This document shows, piece after piece, positions 24,054-36,259 of a stretch of 64,000 bases of DNA (within the stretch, counting starts at the first letter, position 1; each line of letters opens with the position of its first letter). The position numbers and the translations under genes are program-made. Under the pieces are notes generated by a model. The model did not search any database, had not been told where the DNA came from, and saw only the letters and a program-made list of their open reading frames with translations. The DNA is taken from assembly GCA_964036275.1 (NCBI GenBank), contig OZ038434.1, positions 8,885,060 to 8,949,059 of the forward strand, given 5' to 3'. The DNA is from Litoditis marina (Eukaryota; Nematoda; Chromadorea; Rhabditida; Rhabditidae).

Positions 24054-27000
24054 ATGAGCCTAAGAGTTGTGGTTTCAACTCGTCATTCATTGAAGTTTGA
24101 ATATTGAGTTTTTTGAACATAGGCGAAGCGTCAAAGATGTGTGAATTTCAGCTAACTTGTTTCGAGACAGCTATTCAATCAATACACATGTATCCAATGA
24201 ACTACATTGTAAAGCAGCTGAAAAAGTGACCCGCCGAAGCCAGCGACACCGGGTGGATTCCGTTTCAAGTGATGCACATACATTCTTGGCTGTTGCTAGA
24301 AAGACGAAGAATGTGCGCCAATATAAAAAAAAAAACCCCGGTTGACATGCCATCCGGGTTTTCGCAGATGACCGTTTTGTTAGGTTCATAGGCTTTATTA
24401 GAAATTTGACTTTTTAGAGGAGGATAAAGTATTTAGAGTTTCAATCTAACCCGGTCTTCTTTGTCATGGAAACTTGGAGGAAAAAACATTGCGCGGCGGA
24501 AGGCAAAAGAGAGAGAGGGGAAGACGGAGAAATATAGAGAGAGAGGGAAAGAGAGAGAAAGAGAGGAAGAGAGAGATGATAAATCTATCAGTTGCGTCGA
24601 AAACAGGGGTCACATGCCGTCCCAACCGATTTATGCAAAATAGTCAAAATGTAAAACAGAGACAACAGGAGTGGGCAAATAATGGAACAACGGAAATTGG
24701 GTCAGGTCGTGTTCAATATTGGGATCAACGTTTCGTACATTGAAAAAGCCACAGAATCAAACAAAGCAAATATAGTTTTGAAAATGGCTGATTGTTTATC
24801 ATCACTTTTTGCATTGATAAAGTTGAAGTTATAGAAAACAACTGAAATAAACGAACTTTCTATTGTATTATTATTAGAAGTTTATTACATGCTTTCGAAC
24901 AGGAAGATTGGGATAAATCTTCATAAAGGTAAGGTAAGGGACTATACTTTGTAGTCTGATATTCATACACATCCCCATTACCGAGTGAAACGCAAGGAAA
25001 TCAGACTACTTTTACAGCACATCAGTACGTCATGTACACGGAAATTGAATCAAATCATGTTCGTACTTGATGTACGTTAAGGGAGCTCACAAGTAGATAG
25101 CACTAACTAAAATCTACTATTGAATTTGAACTCAGAAGATAACACTTTTACTCTCACCTGCTAACGGCAAAAACGTAGGAAACTAGACACCAAACTAATA
25201 AATGAAATTGATGTCTGATGTTCAATAATGCAGTGGTGATTCGCAAATTAGCACGGGTTGTACATGATAAAAGAGAGAGAGATATGATGATGGAAAATAA
25301 CTAAAATAGAGAAAAGATAGAGTAGTATAGAAGAGGGTGAAAAGGCATTAATATTTGTTCTGGTTCTGGTTATTCTCTTGTGTGAATGTAGTTTGATGCA
25401 TTTCAGTTCGGTGAACAAAATTTCAGCTGTGAGTGGTCGAACTGAGCAAAATACAACCCGACCATGAAAAATTTGTTGGTTATACGAAATATATTCTCTT
25501 GCAGAGACACGATGAAAATGAGAACATTGGATAACTTTGTTTATGTTTTTCACATAATAGTGTTTATGTATAATTTGTAACCAGATTGACTAGGATAAAG
25601 TATTGAAAAAAATTTTGCCTCGTTGAAAAGTATGACAATAGGAAGTCACCATAGTGACATTCAATATTAGGTTGGCGATGAAAACAAACGAGGCAGGCGT
25701 TCTATTATTGCGAAAGACAAGAAAACATTTTCACAGACAGAAAATACATGACGTGAATCGAAATAAAGTTCAATTTGAACGATAATGATGGGTCTATGAT
25801 GTGTTTACATTTCATAGATCTGCTGTCTGCTCACAGCTCACTGAAATCAAATGATTCACCACAAACTACAATCCAGAGATATTGACGAATTTTTCACTCT
25901 GTTTCATTGTAATCAACATGCTGTTCCATTCTATCCATGTGGAATCTGAGAAAAGTGTTGACGAAAGAGTCTTAAGAATCAAATTTTAATAACAAATCAT
26001 GCGGAACTTGCACATTCGTTGCTAGGATAGAACCTAATCTCAATTAATATTAGAGAAAGAGACTGGTCGAGATGTTTAGTGAAGCTGTTCTTGATCAACT
26101 CGCACTGAGAAATAATGAGAGCATGTGTTGCACTCTTGTGTAAATCGTTCCACAAGAAAGTGAGTACAGAAATAAAACGGAAAAGTTAATTCTCATTGGG
26201 TAGTTGTAGAGTTGTAGTACTGTTTCCTTTTAACTTTGCACCCGTAATGAATTTTCAATTTGACCTTAACCATTAAAATGTGGTCTGCAGATAATGAATA
26301 ACTATGAAGACAAATCCTGATCTGATTATCTGGGTTATTTGATCTACTCTCTCGAAAACATGGAATTAGCAAACCTAAATACGAAGAGATAGCGAAAAAA
26401 TAGGTTGATTAGTGGGAAAAACATTTCTGCGAGCATAATGTGAACAATGGTGACCGGAAGATAGCAGAGTGGTTTTCCCGCGAAATTCATCGCACAGCTG
26501 GTGAATGATCATCGATCGTGGAGAAAAAAGAGAGAAAGAAGAGAAAAGAGGCGCGAAACGGGAACTGACAACAGCTGGCCGGATGGTATGTGTGACGTCA
26601 TCCTATTGACAACCTTCATATATTGACAGCCCTTTGATATCGACAACATTTCAACTTGAAAATCATAGATCAAAAATGAATCAGATTAGTTTATCATCAT
26701 TCTCAACAAATAGAGAGGAATATTTTGAATGTATTGGGAGGTACGAAAGTCTAGTACACTTTCATAAGTTTAAGTGATGAGTGTGAAACAATTAAATGTC
26801 CCTTCTCTAATGAGAAATGTGAGTTACTTACGAACTTACCCTATTTTTAGAAGATACTTATCAAGCTAGTTTTTTGTAGATAATATCTAAGCTTTGGCGT
26901 GAATCTCGAAATAAACAAACACAGAAATATCATCAGGTTATTATTAGCAACAGCCTAGTTCATAGTTTTCAACATTGCGCAAACGGAAAGGTTTCAAAAA

Positions 27001-28461
27001 AATCACAAAGCTGAATTATTAATCTATGTCGTTGGATTAGGAGTATTACATTACCGAGGGAGAATATGAGTGGTGGCACACCAAAACAAATAGGACGCGT
27101 GAAACTCGAAACCGAGAAAGGACACGAGATTTTGTTTGATTTGGCCGATAGTTCGAGCTACAGCCATATATTTAGATAAGTTCTGATTTCTCGTTCTGAT
27201 TTAGATAAGTTAAATTTATCCTCTGTGACCTTTAGATTACCTAACGGGTTTCACGTACACACGTGAAGCAAAGCTTCTGGTCATTATTTTCACATAATAT
27301 GTAGTATCCGATTTTGGGGCTAACGGTGCTCTGGAACCCAAAAAAATTTTCTATCCAAACTTCCGTTATTGAGAAAAATGTCACAACGAAAATTTGTGTT
27401 TACAAGTTTCTAATAACGATCTATTTTCTCGGGATAGCTCTCTACAAATAGACCTGGAGCGAACGGAATAACCCTAGATGGGGCATTCTGAGAAGTGAAT
27501 ATTTATTACTCGTTGAGCTCATTTTTTAATTGGATAACTCTACCCGCGCTCCAGGGTAATGTACGACCTACTAGGCAATTATTTTTTCAGCACGGATAAG
27601 ATTACTATGGAAACCTGGTTTAATTGAAAAGACTTTGGGATTAATTCCGCTTTACACGCGATATCACAAAAACAATCTGAAACAAACAAGAGTGATTTGC
27701 TCTAGGAACTAAGTTTTTTGAATGAAATAAGACTATTTTCGCAAAAAAATCTTATATTTTGCTTGCGTAATGTTGCATCGCGATTTTCATATCTTTCATG
27801 GGCAGCTCACAGAAAACGGTAATCGAAGTAACATCAAAAGTGACACTTTTCGTCTGGTAAATTTTTAGTTAACTTTAACCTGTACAGTTGGGTGGTAGAA
27901 ATTGGCCGAGGAAGGGGTAAATTTAGTGAAATGGCGGGCAAGAGGGTAAGTTTATTGTTCGGTAGGGGCTGTCACGTCGGCAGCTAGGCAAATAGAGAGA
28001 GGGAGATGGTAGATGGCAAATATCAGGTGGAATGGAGAGATAGGGAAAGGGGGGGGGGGCACTCATGTTCAGAAACCACATAAAACGTGGGAAGAAACCT
28101 AACATATCAAATGTGTTAAATCAGTCAATCAGACTTAAGAACCTGAAAATCTTAAAATTTTTCATTTCGAAGCGCAAGAATTTCAAACTCAAAAATACCA
28201 ACAGTTTCGAAATTATGAGTACCTTGTTGTGTAATGCTCGTATCTGGTGCTTGCTAAGCGTTACGTGAACCATTACGTAATTACGTCTTCCTCAGTTAGA
28301 CAAAGTGGAGAAACTCAGTACTACGTCATTCGAAAAACTCCCTAAGGTAGTAATTGTCTCCATGTACTTAAAGGGGAGCATGTAATTGAAATGTCACTGA
28401 TGTTTCCCACTTGTATAACAGAACACGGCAAAAGTCAAATAGAGATCGCGGTGAAAAAAGG

Positions 28462-28634
28462 ACAAATGAGTTGATGTAGGCATGTAGTTTTTTTTCACAG
28501 AAAAAAAAACAAATGAGTTGATTTAGGAATTTAGTTCTTTTTTTTCAGAAAAAAGCAACAAATGAGTTGATGTAGGGATGTAGTTTTTTTTCAAGAAAAA
28601 AGGCATGAGTTGAGGAAGAAATGTAGTTTGATCT
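28462..28634 (+). repeat. tandem repeat, ~47-bp unit, about 3.6 copies
   Basis: Units start near 28462, 28509, 28558 and 28605. Each reads acaaatgagttgatgtagg, then about a dozen bases including TGTAGTT, a T run, and an A run. The last unit is degenerate and ends in ATGTAGTTTGATC. Confidence 0.8.
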
Positions 28635-31600
28635 ATAGTCCTTCGTCAACAAACCCATTAATGGCGGTCATAAAAGCACACTCATAAGTGGTCACGAAAG
28701 AAGTAACAATTATGTGCTCTGACCGAGTCAAAAATGACGTGAAACTTGTTTGCTTTCAAACAACTGGGAAAGGATCGACATGGTGCATTGACGTAAGGAA
28801 TTAGCACTTCATCCGACAAGTAAAAATCCGTGAAGAATCAGAAATCTTGGACGTCTTAGTGTTGATCAACCTCATAGGACAGGAAAAAGAAACGTAATTT
28901 GAATAAAAGCTCAAGTTCTTGTTTTTTCTACCTCTTTTAATCAAACTCACAAGGTGCTTTGGGAGACATTCTAGTCTTTGGAGACATCAGATTTTGCTTT
29001 TGAAATTGGTAACGTTTGATCACGTAACGATGATTTAGTCGAAGTTATGTGTGTGATCTTTTAAAAATAGTAGTGAATGAAATCAACTGAGTTGGAGGTA
29101 ATCACTATACACTTTCAATCTTCTAGACGCTAATGCTTCCCGATCGAACAATACTGGTTGGGGGGATTATGGTTTCTTTTCTTGCAGCGAGTACCTGAGA
29201 AGGTTAAACTACTCGGCGAGGCAAGCTTTTATTGAGAGTTAAATAGAGATTAGTCATTGGTTGTTCTGAGAATAGAACATGCAGCAGACGGTATTAGTTG
29301 CTGAAAGCTACAATCTCTAAAAAATGAAAGGAAACCTCTACACCTAGACGTGTTGTTGCTACATAGTGTTTTTGAAACTGAAATCGGTATAAAATAATGG
29401 CTTACTTAGTTTGATAAGCCGCAACAACTTGATAGGGGTTTTCGAATCAATTTGAAGTTCACGCATTCTACGAATTGATACCCAAAGATTGGGTCAACAT
29501 TGAGGCAATGAATTGAACCATAACTTGTTTACCATGCCATTTTACTGGCTCAAGAGAGGAATGTGAAAGTTCTTAGTGGTTGCAGAACCAGTTGTCTATT
29601 GTTTGTTGATACCTTTCTCGGGCCAGTTTCTGTCAGTATTATGGGGCGAGAAACGAGAGACACACATGAGATAACATCGGAATAACATGATGAATGGCCG
29701 ATCAGGTGCCATCATAAATGGGAGAGAAGGGAGAGAAAGAAGAGAGAATAGAGGTGGAGAGAGGAAAACAGTACAGGCAAATGGCTTATTTTGAGTTGTA
29801 GTTTGATCGATCACACACAACTTTTCGAATTCGACCGAAATAAATCCGATTTTTCTGTTAAGTTTGAAATGTACTTTACCTGGTGGGAAAAATACCCTTT
29901 TTTATTGGCAATGAAGGTATGTGAAAATATGTAATGCATGTGTTGTAAAATATGTGTGTGAAAGTATGTGAAAATATACGATGTTTAGTTAGATTGTAAA
30001 AAAGTTTCAAGCCGTGTTAAACTCATTTCATGACGTATTCCGAAAAACTCGGGAATTCAGACGTATTCCAAGAAATTCGTAGTTCCGTCTTGGCCAAGTG
30101 GCGCCGTATAGTGGGAAAGGAAAGGCGGAATTGCCGACGCAACTCATGAGTCACTTCTAGATAGAATTCGCCTGATTCGATTTACAAAGGAATGTTACAG
30201 TTTAATTTCGAGAACATTCAACGACTGAAAAACATGTTTTGAGTGGAAAACACATTACCAAATGCATGACAAAAAACCACATAAAAAATGGGAAATTCCC
30301 ATTCTTTTGAAACGAAAATGAGTATAGACCACGAAAGGGAAGGAGAATTGTGAAACAATTTGACTGAATATCAAAAAATTATACATCTTCGGCTTTAATA
30401 TCAAATGTTCGATAATTGTGTGGAATGGAACAATATATTTGTGTACATTCAGGTCGCGCACTCTCACTTGCGAGACTGGCCAATATAGATAGAAACCTTT
30501 TTTGAGTTTATTTCGGGATCAAACGCGATCCAAATCTAGCCTAGAAACTTAGAGATGGGATTGAATCTTTTTTAGTTTCAAAAGACAAGTAAAATAAGAA
30601 ATAAAATTATAAAATATAAGTCAGTGAGCGGAATAACAGTGAACACTGTTCGTTAAAAACATGAAAATCCAACCCGAACTATTATCACGTTTCGCGTGAC
30701 TGTTCCATTTTCTGTTACTTTCATCTTTGTCGAATATAATTCAATATAATAACTTGTTTCGGAAGCATTCACTTATAATGGTAACAGTTTTTGTGTATTA
30801 GGCCAAATGAAATGTCGGAAAAACTCAAATTAAATGTCCGAGAAAGATATTTTAGAAAAATGAAAAGATTGATATAAAACCTCTTCTACCTCCGACCATT
30901 GTATTTTGGGTTTTCGAAAACATTTTCAGATCTCGCGAACATCATGCGACTGAAACGGGCTTAAACCACAAATACAGCGGAATAGAAGAACAACTACAGT
31001 TGTGTCCTTCTTAGAGCGACTGCTATAGCAGGTGATGATGTTGGTACCTTGTGAATAACACGGTCATATGTTTCAAAACAAGACACCGGTCATTAAGTTT
31101 CATACGGGCGCCAAACCCGATTTCGGCTATAGAATCAACCGAATTTATGACACATTCATATCTGCAAACCACCCGGTCCGTGCGATGACTAGTTATAAGA
31201 ATGCGTTCAAGCCTCCAAGGTGGTTCTCGAAGGTGACTCACGATATATAATCGGTTTCAAGTAAAAAAATGTTTTGGAAAGGAATCGAACTCGCGAACTC
31301 AACAACCCAAGAGCAGATCAAGCGATATAAATTCGAAATAGGAAGCAAGCACGATCAGGGAGGTGGTTTCTGTTTGTAGGTCCAATGTGAGCACGAATCG
31401 ACATTCAGGCTTTTTGCAGTTCAGAATACAAATAGAATGCAACCACATCTATAAACAACTATCATATATACTTAGTCCATAGTGGAATACTCACCTCAAA
31501 CGTTGGATTATGGAGTGTTTTGAGTGTTTGATCAGGAACGAGGTTAACTTGGAGTAACAAGTTCCGACGCGTTTTCTGTACAATTTCAATAGAAGTGTCC

Positions 31601-32653
31601 TTCTTCCTCATAATTGAGGACATATCGAAACTTGCGCACACACAGCTTTTGATTGCCTGACCTCAAACTGGGCCAAAAATACGACTTCTTTCACTAAATT
31701 GTTCGAAACGCAACATAATGTGTTGTGAAACTAAAACAAAACATGTCTCTTTAACTCTTTCACAGTATGGGATAAGTTCGTTGCAAGCAACAGCGAAACA
31801 CACGCTTACTGAACGTCATGGCAAAGCAATATGGACGTAACTGATAGTCCATTCGAGAGAGCTTGGGAAAACGTCGAGCGAAGATGAAAATCTCAACTGA
31901 ATCAGGTTATCTTACGTAAGACTTCCGCGGAAGTGAACGAGATGAAGTTCACTGTATCCAGGTAAAGAACTCGATCTATTATTGGAGGTATTGTGTAAGA
32001 ATATGGCTTTTGGGGTGAATACGAAACGTAGCACTTTTTTTCCACTTTTCTAAAATTCGTCGTAGTCACGTTGTTAGATCTGAACTTGAAATTATTTTGA
32101 AAATTCATCAATAAATCAATCAATGAAATCAAGCAATCAATAATATCGCAGGGAATTTACAATATGAGATTTTAGTGCTATCATATCGCTCGTTTTCGCA
32201 ACAAACCAAACGATTCGCTGGCTATGAATTGAAAAAAAAAGGTTCAAGAGACACTTGAGTCTGACTTGTGCACCCAAACTCACGAACATCTTGGAAGTGT
32301 TATTTATGAATATAGGTTGTATCCTCGAGCACTGACTGTCCTGGCTGAGAAGATATGTAGATTGTTAATTGGCTAAGGGGGTTGATTAGGAGGGAAGGGA
32401 ATAAACTCTGTGAAATGAATGGTCTCGTTTGTGTCCATCTGTCCATGTCGTATATTCGACCAGCTGCCGCTTTGTTTCCCCAATAACCAGTAATCGAGAA
32501 CGATAATAGACGGTTCTATCAGAAAACTTTGGCTTTAGAAGGAAATGGTTTGCTCAACAGTTTGTTTAAATAAATGGAAATAGAAAGTTTGTTTCGCGAA
32601 GGAAAATTGATGGTAAATATGTAAAATGTACATCCCGTCGAACACTTGTGTCG

Positions 32654-33012
32654 TGTTAGAATATTATATTCTTATATGTATAATATAACGTGTATAGTAT
32701 TTCATGCTCCATTGCTAATGTTACTGTACGTATTGCATTATGGGTCTCGCCGCGCAGGCCATTCTCATTCACAGTCCTTTAATATTTGCATCACGATTCG
32801 GGAATCTCGTTTATTCTTTATGTTTCTTCTTATGTAGAGTAGAGTGTGGCTTGTTTTCCTTTGGTTCTTCTAACCTTTTCTCGCGCATATAATATTTTAT
32901 ACTAATAAAGTCTAATCAAAGCGTTTTCGTGTTTAACAATTAGTGGCTTTCCACTATTTTACTTCTATTTCTGTCATCGATATTTATATTAAACAAACTT
33001 CTGTTTGTAACA
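32654..33012 (+). repeat. 5' LTR
   Basis: Begins TGTTAGAATATT and ends CTGTTTGTAACA. It contains an AATAAA (in 'actaataaagtc', near 32905) that could be the polyadenylation signal of the R region. Confidence 0.9.
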
Positions 33013-33479
33013 TGGGGGCCGAACCGCTCGATTGATAGATAGTAGTGCGCGAAAATTCTTTTTGAGATAAAGGCCTATTGATATATTATATTTATGCATA
33101 TCTATTTCTATTCTTGTCCTGTTTCTTGATAGTTTTGTCGCCTATATCTCTTGCACGAAGAGAGCGATATTCTATTAGTCGCCTACGAAGTCTCTTGTAC
33201 GAAGAGATCGATATTGTTTGTTTGGGCTACGTCTGGTCAAGCTGGGCGTAGTAACACTGTGACCTGTCAAGCGGGAATCAGTTTATTGTTTGTTGTGAGA
33301 TACTCAGGTCAGTAAGCGACCGTAGGTATCGTCACCGACCCCGCCTAAGTGGCATCTGAGTGAATTCTCGGTTTAAAATAGCAATTTTCCAAGGGGAAGT
33401 GCTGTCCGATTTTTCATTTTCAGATAGCTGTTTTATGGGGTTTCGGTGAATCGCTGCTCAAATTTCAATTTGGTATTGA

Positions 33480-34178
33480 ATGCGGAGTAGTACACAATAT
33501 AGAAACAAGATGTCACTGGATGAGGAAAGCAGGTACTTGTCAAGAATAAATAGGACAGTCGAAATGTGTGCGTCTAGGGAGTCCGATGTGGTAGACGATG
33601 TACATGAGACTGATGTTCAACCTATTCAAATTAGAGAATTGATTCGGAGATCAGTTATGCGAATAGTTGGGCGAAGCGAGAAGGAGTTGAACAAGCTCGC
33701 ACGAGAAGGAACATCAAGGGATATTGTCATGGAAGGCAGTATCAAGAAAGGGAAGAGAGAGGAAGTCTCGGAAGACTTTGAGTGGTTGATTGAGCGATTC
33801 AATCGAAGTAAGAAAAATCGGTCTAGATTCTCAAAGGAAAGCACGGGAAATAGAAAGTATTCTGATGGAGTTACGGATAGGTCTTCCGAACTGAAAGAAT
33901 TTTCGCATTTTGCTAGTGGCCAATGGAGACACGGATCAGTAGAGGCTTTAGATCTGAAGGATCGAGAAAAGCTGGAAAGGGCAGGTGATGTCAAACAGAA
34001 ACAACGGCGACTGTTTGAAAGCTGTTTGTTTTTGGGTCGGAGACCAAAAATAAGTGGAACGGATTCAGGATGGAGTGGTCAATCTCTGGGGCGTGATCTT
34101 GGGAAGACATGCGAGAACGACGCACAGAAGTCATTGATGATGTTTGGAGGCGTATTTGAGAAGGAAGGAGTGCTATAA
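33480..34178 (+). CDS. retroelement ORF, unrecognised 232-aa protein
   Basis: Starts at an ATG 468 bp inside the element and ends TAA. The product is rich in Arg, Lys, Glu and Ser (it opens MRSSTQYRNKMSLDEESRYL) with no membrane segment. No CCHC knuckle, protease DTG/DSG or reverse-transcriptase motif is visible. By position it would be a Gag-like protein, but nothing in the sequence proves that. Because the rest of the element is so short, it may be the only protein this element encodes. Composition is distinctly purine-rich compared with host exons. Confidence 0.5.
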   Translation: MRSSTQYRNKMSLDEESRYLSRINRTVEMCASRESDVVDDVHETDVQPIQIRELIRRSVMRIVGRSEKELNKLAREGTSRDIVMEGSIKKGKREEVSEDFEWLIERFNRSKKNRSRFSKESTGNRKYSDGVTDRSSELKEFSHFASGQWRHGSVEALDLKDREKLERAGDVKQKQRRLFESCLFLGRRPKISGTDSGWSGQSLGRDLGKTCENDAQKSLMMFGGVFEKEGVL

Positions 34179-34682
34179 ACAGATAGCTGGTATGGAAGCG
34201 CGAATTTTGGAAGTATGGAGAAACTGGAAGGGAACTTTGCGGTGAGAGCAAAACAAGTTCATCAGACAAATATACGTTTATCGATAACGATAGCAAGAGA
34301 GTCGGTGGAGTCTCTGGGAGCAGAGCCTTTATGGTGATTCATGTGGAGGAGTTTTATCTCGTGAAGGAAAGTGGTAATGAAGAGTTGTGGCCGATTGAGA
34401 AGAAGAACAGTTCCATCCGAAGAAAGGTGCCGGAGTCCATTGGTTTGAATGCCGAGAAATGTCGTGTGAGAAGAATGAAATGGTTTTAAGAAGAAGATGT
34501 CAAGTTCGAAGTCCGTAGCCGTGAGCCGAAGAAGTTGCTGAGTCATGATAGTCCCAATCATACGTACGATGAATTGAAGAACAAGCACCGATGTCATCAT
34601 GTGTTTATCTTGTGCATTCGATACATAAGTTCTGTTCTGTCATGTCACAGCGTCGGGTCGACGCTTCCCGTGCCCCCCGGGA

Positions 34683-35041
34683 TGTTAGAATATTATATTC
34701 TTATATGTATAATATAACGTGTATAGTATTTCATGCTCCATTGCTAATGTTACTGTACGTATTGCATTATGGGTCTCGCCGCGCAGGCCATTCTCATTCA
34801 CAGTCCTTTAATATTTGCATCACGATTCGGGAATCTCGTTTATTCTTTATGTTTCTTCTTATGTAGAGTAGAGTGTGGCTTGTTTTCCTTTGGTTCTTCT
34901 AACCTTTTCTCGCGCATATAATATTTTATACTAATAAAGTCTAATCAAAGCGTTTTCGTGTTTAACAATTAGTGGCTTTCCACTATTTTACTTCTATTTC
35001 TGTCATCGATATTTATATTAAACAAACTTCTGTTTGTAACA
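34683..35041 (+). repeat. 3' LTR
   Basis: Second copy of 32654-33012 with no difference that I could find by eye. The sequence just upstream (cccgtgccccccggga) is not a good polypurine tract. Confidence 0.9.
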
Positions 35042-36259
35042 GTCGAATAATTTTCAAATGAACATACCTGTAGAAAAAGGCGGGAGAGTAGGTATAAACA
35101 CTTTTTTCTATAGCTAAGCTATAGCTATTAATCACTCGGTTCAAAATAGGCGCTCAACGTTAATTTCTAGCCGTGTCCGTAGTTTGATCGCGGATCGTTT
35201 TAGACAGAATTAGCTTCTTATTCGGTATTTGATACAAACGACAAGTGAAAAATTTCACCCTGTTTGGTTCCCTAGCTGAACTAGATTTCTTTTTCAGCAA
35301 GAAAGTAATAGTAACGACAAGTAAACGACGAGGATATCAAAAACCAGAACCAATCTCGAGCGAAAAACCAATGCCAACATAACCTCGGTTCACTGGGTTT
35401 TGCAGGGATTTTTTGCCTAAGCGGATTAATGTTGAACTAGCGTTGCGTAATTTCAATGAAAGTCAGGTTTCATGAGGTAAAATTGTGGTGACTCATAGAA
35501 CGAAACCTACTCTTTAGCCAATGAAATCGCAATCCATCTAATTTTTTTCACCAATAAAGAGGAACTGTCATCAATTTTGCTAATGTTTTGTTCTGTTCCC
35601 TATTAGTAATTTGGGTTCCGTCAAGAATTGAATGCTTTAAAAATTTACATTTGGGTAGATTTTACGTGTGAAATTTGGAACGCGTGGAAGTTTTATATTA
35701 GACAGGTCCGACAAACAGTGCAATCGGAGAAAACTCCCTTGTTCAAAAGTTGTGAACTAGTGGGAACCAACTTCGAGAAATCTCAAACAGCCCGTAATGG
35801 TTCATTGAAAATTCGTGCAAGGTATTATAAAACTTTAATCACAGAGGGTTTTATAAAGTTTTTAATTTCTACAGGGTTCTCAAATATTCAATGGAACTGT
35901 TTAGCAAGCAACTTTTCAAATAACAAACTCATAAACGAATATATAGTGAGGTGAAACATAGGTGCGGGAAAACTACGTTGTTTGTAGCAATGTGTGCTTG
36001 TGTTCGGTGACTCATAAAACATGGTCATAACAGCAGAACTAAGATTATCTAACCATACAAATTTCTCTGTATCGTGAGTTGTTTAGTGCGTCACTCATTT
36101 GCATACTAAGTGCGGAACTGAAAATACGAGACACGTCCTTCAAGACAGGTATCCAGGAAAGTGAACGAGAGAAACTTAACAGGTCTGACACGTTCTGCAC
36201 GTGAAAGCGTCTGCCACATTGTCTGCTTCTGCGTTCATATCGCTGGCTGATGCTCCAGG
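35042..36259. other. gap upstream of the receptor gene
   Basis: AT-rich. A 108-codon ORF at 35628-35954 has no recognisable motif and begins without a clear start context; I do not call it. No clear promoter element is seen. Confidence 0.4.

Larger units (their letters stand above)
22909..32653. other. long gene-poor region
   Basis: Nearly 10 kb with no reading frame carrying consistent splice sites, conserved motifs or coding-like composition. It holds a hairpin repeat family (23491-24053, 30950-30978), a GA-rich purine tract at about 24500-24575, a 47-bp tandem repeat (28462-28634) and repeated GTAGTTTGA words. It could include the promoter of LITAF (transcribed leftwards) or undetected non-coding RNA genes. 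Confidence 0.5.
32654..35041 (+). mobile_element. non-autonomous LTR retroelement, apparently recent
   Basis: Two 359-bp direct repeats (32654-33012 and 34683-35041) appear identical by eye, start TG and end CA, and bound 1670 bp of internal sequence. The element is flanked by GTCG on both sides, a likely 4-bp target-site duplication. Directly after the left LTR, TGGGGGCCGAACC looks like a tRNA primer-binding site. The interior has one 232-codon ORF and no room for reverse transcriptase or integrase, so mobilisation would need a helper element. Four-base duplications fit Gypsy or BEL/Pao-type integrases, but the superfamily is not determined. Confidence 0.88.

Noticed and set aside
24461..24743. 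Overlapping ORFs rich in Glu, Arg and Lys
   Set aside because: They are translations of a GA-rich simple repeat, open in more than one frame, with no motif or splice context.
31260..31340. Possible tRNA gene on the minus strand
   Set aside because: Only a B-box-like AGTTCGATTCC is clear; no acceptor stem or anticodon arm.
32646..32837. 63-aa ORF, repeated at 34591-34866
   Set aside because: It lies inside the two LTR copies, so it is duplicated only because the LTR is; no start context or domain.
33626..33994. 122-aa minus-strand ORF
   Set aside because: It is the shadow of the purine-rich retroelement ORF on the other strand.
35628..35954. 108-aa ORF upstream of the receptor
   Set aside because: No recognisable feature, no neighbouring exon, and composition like the flanking non-coding DNA.
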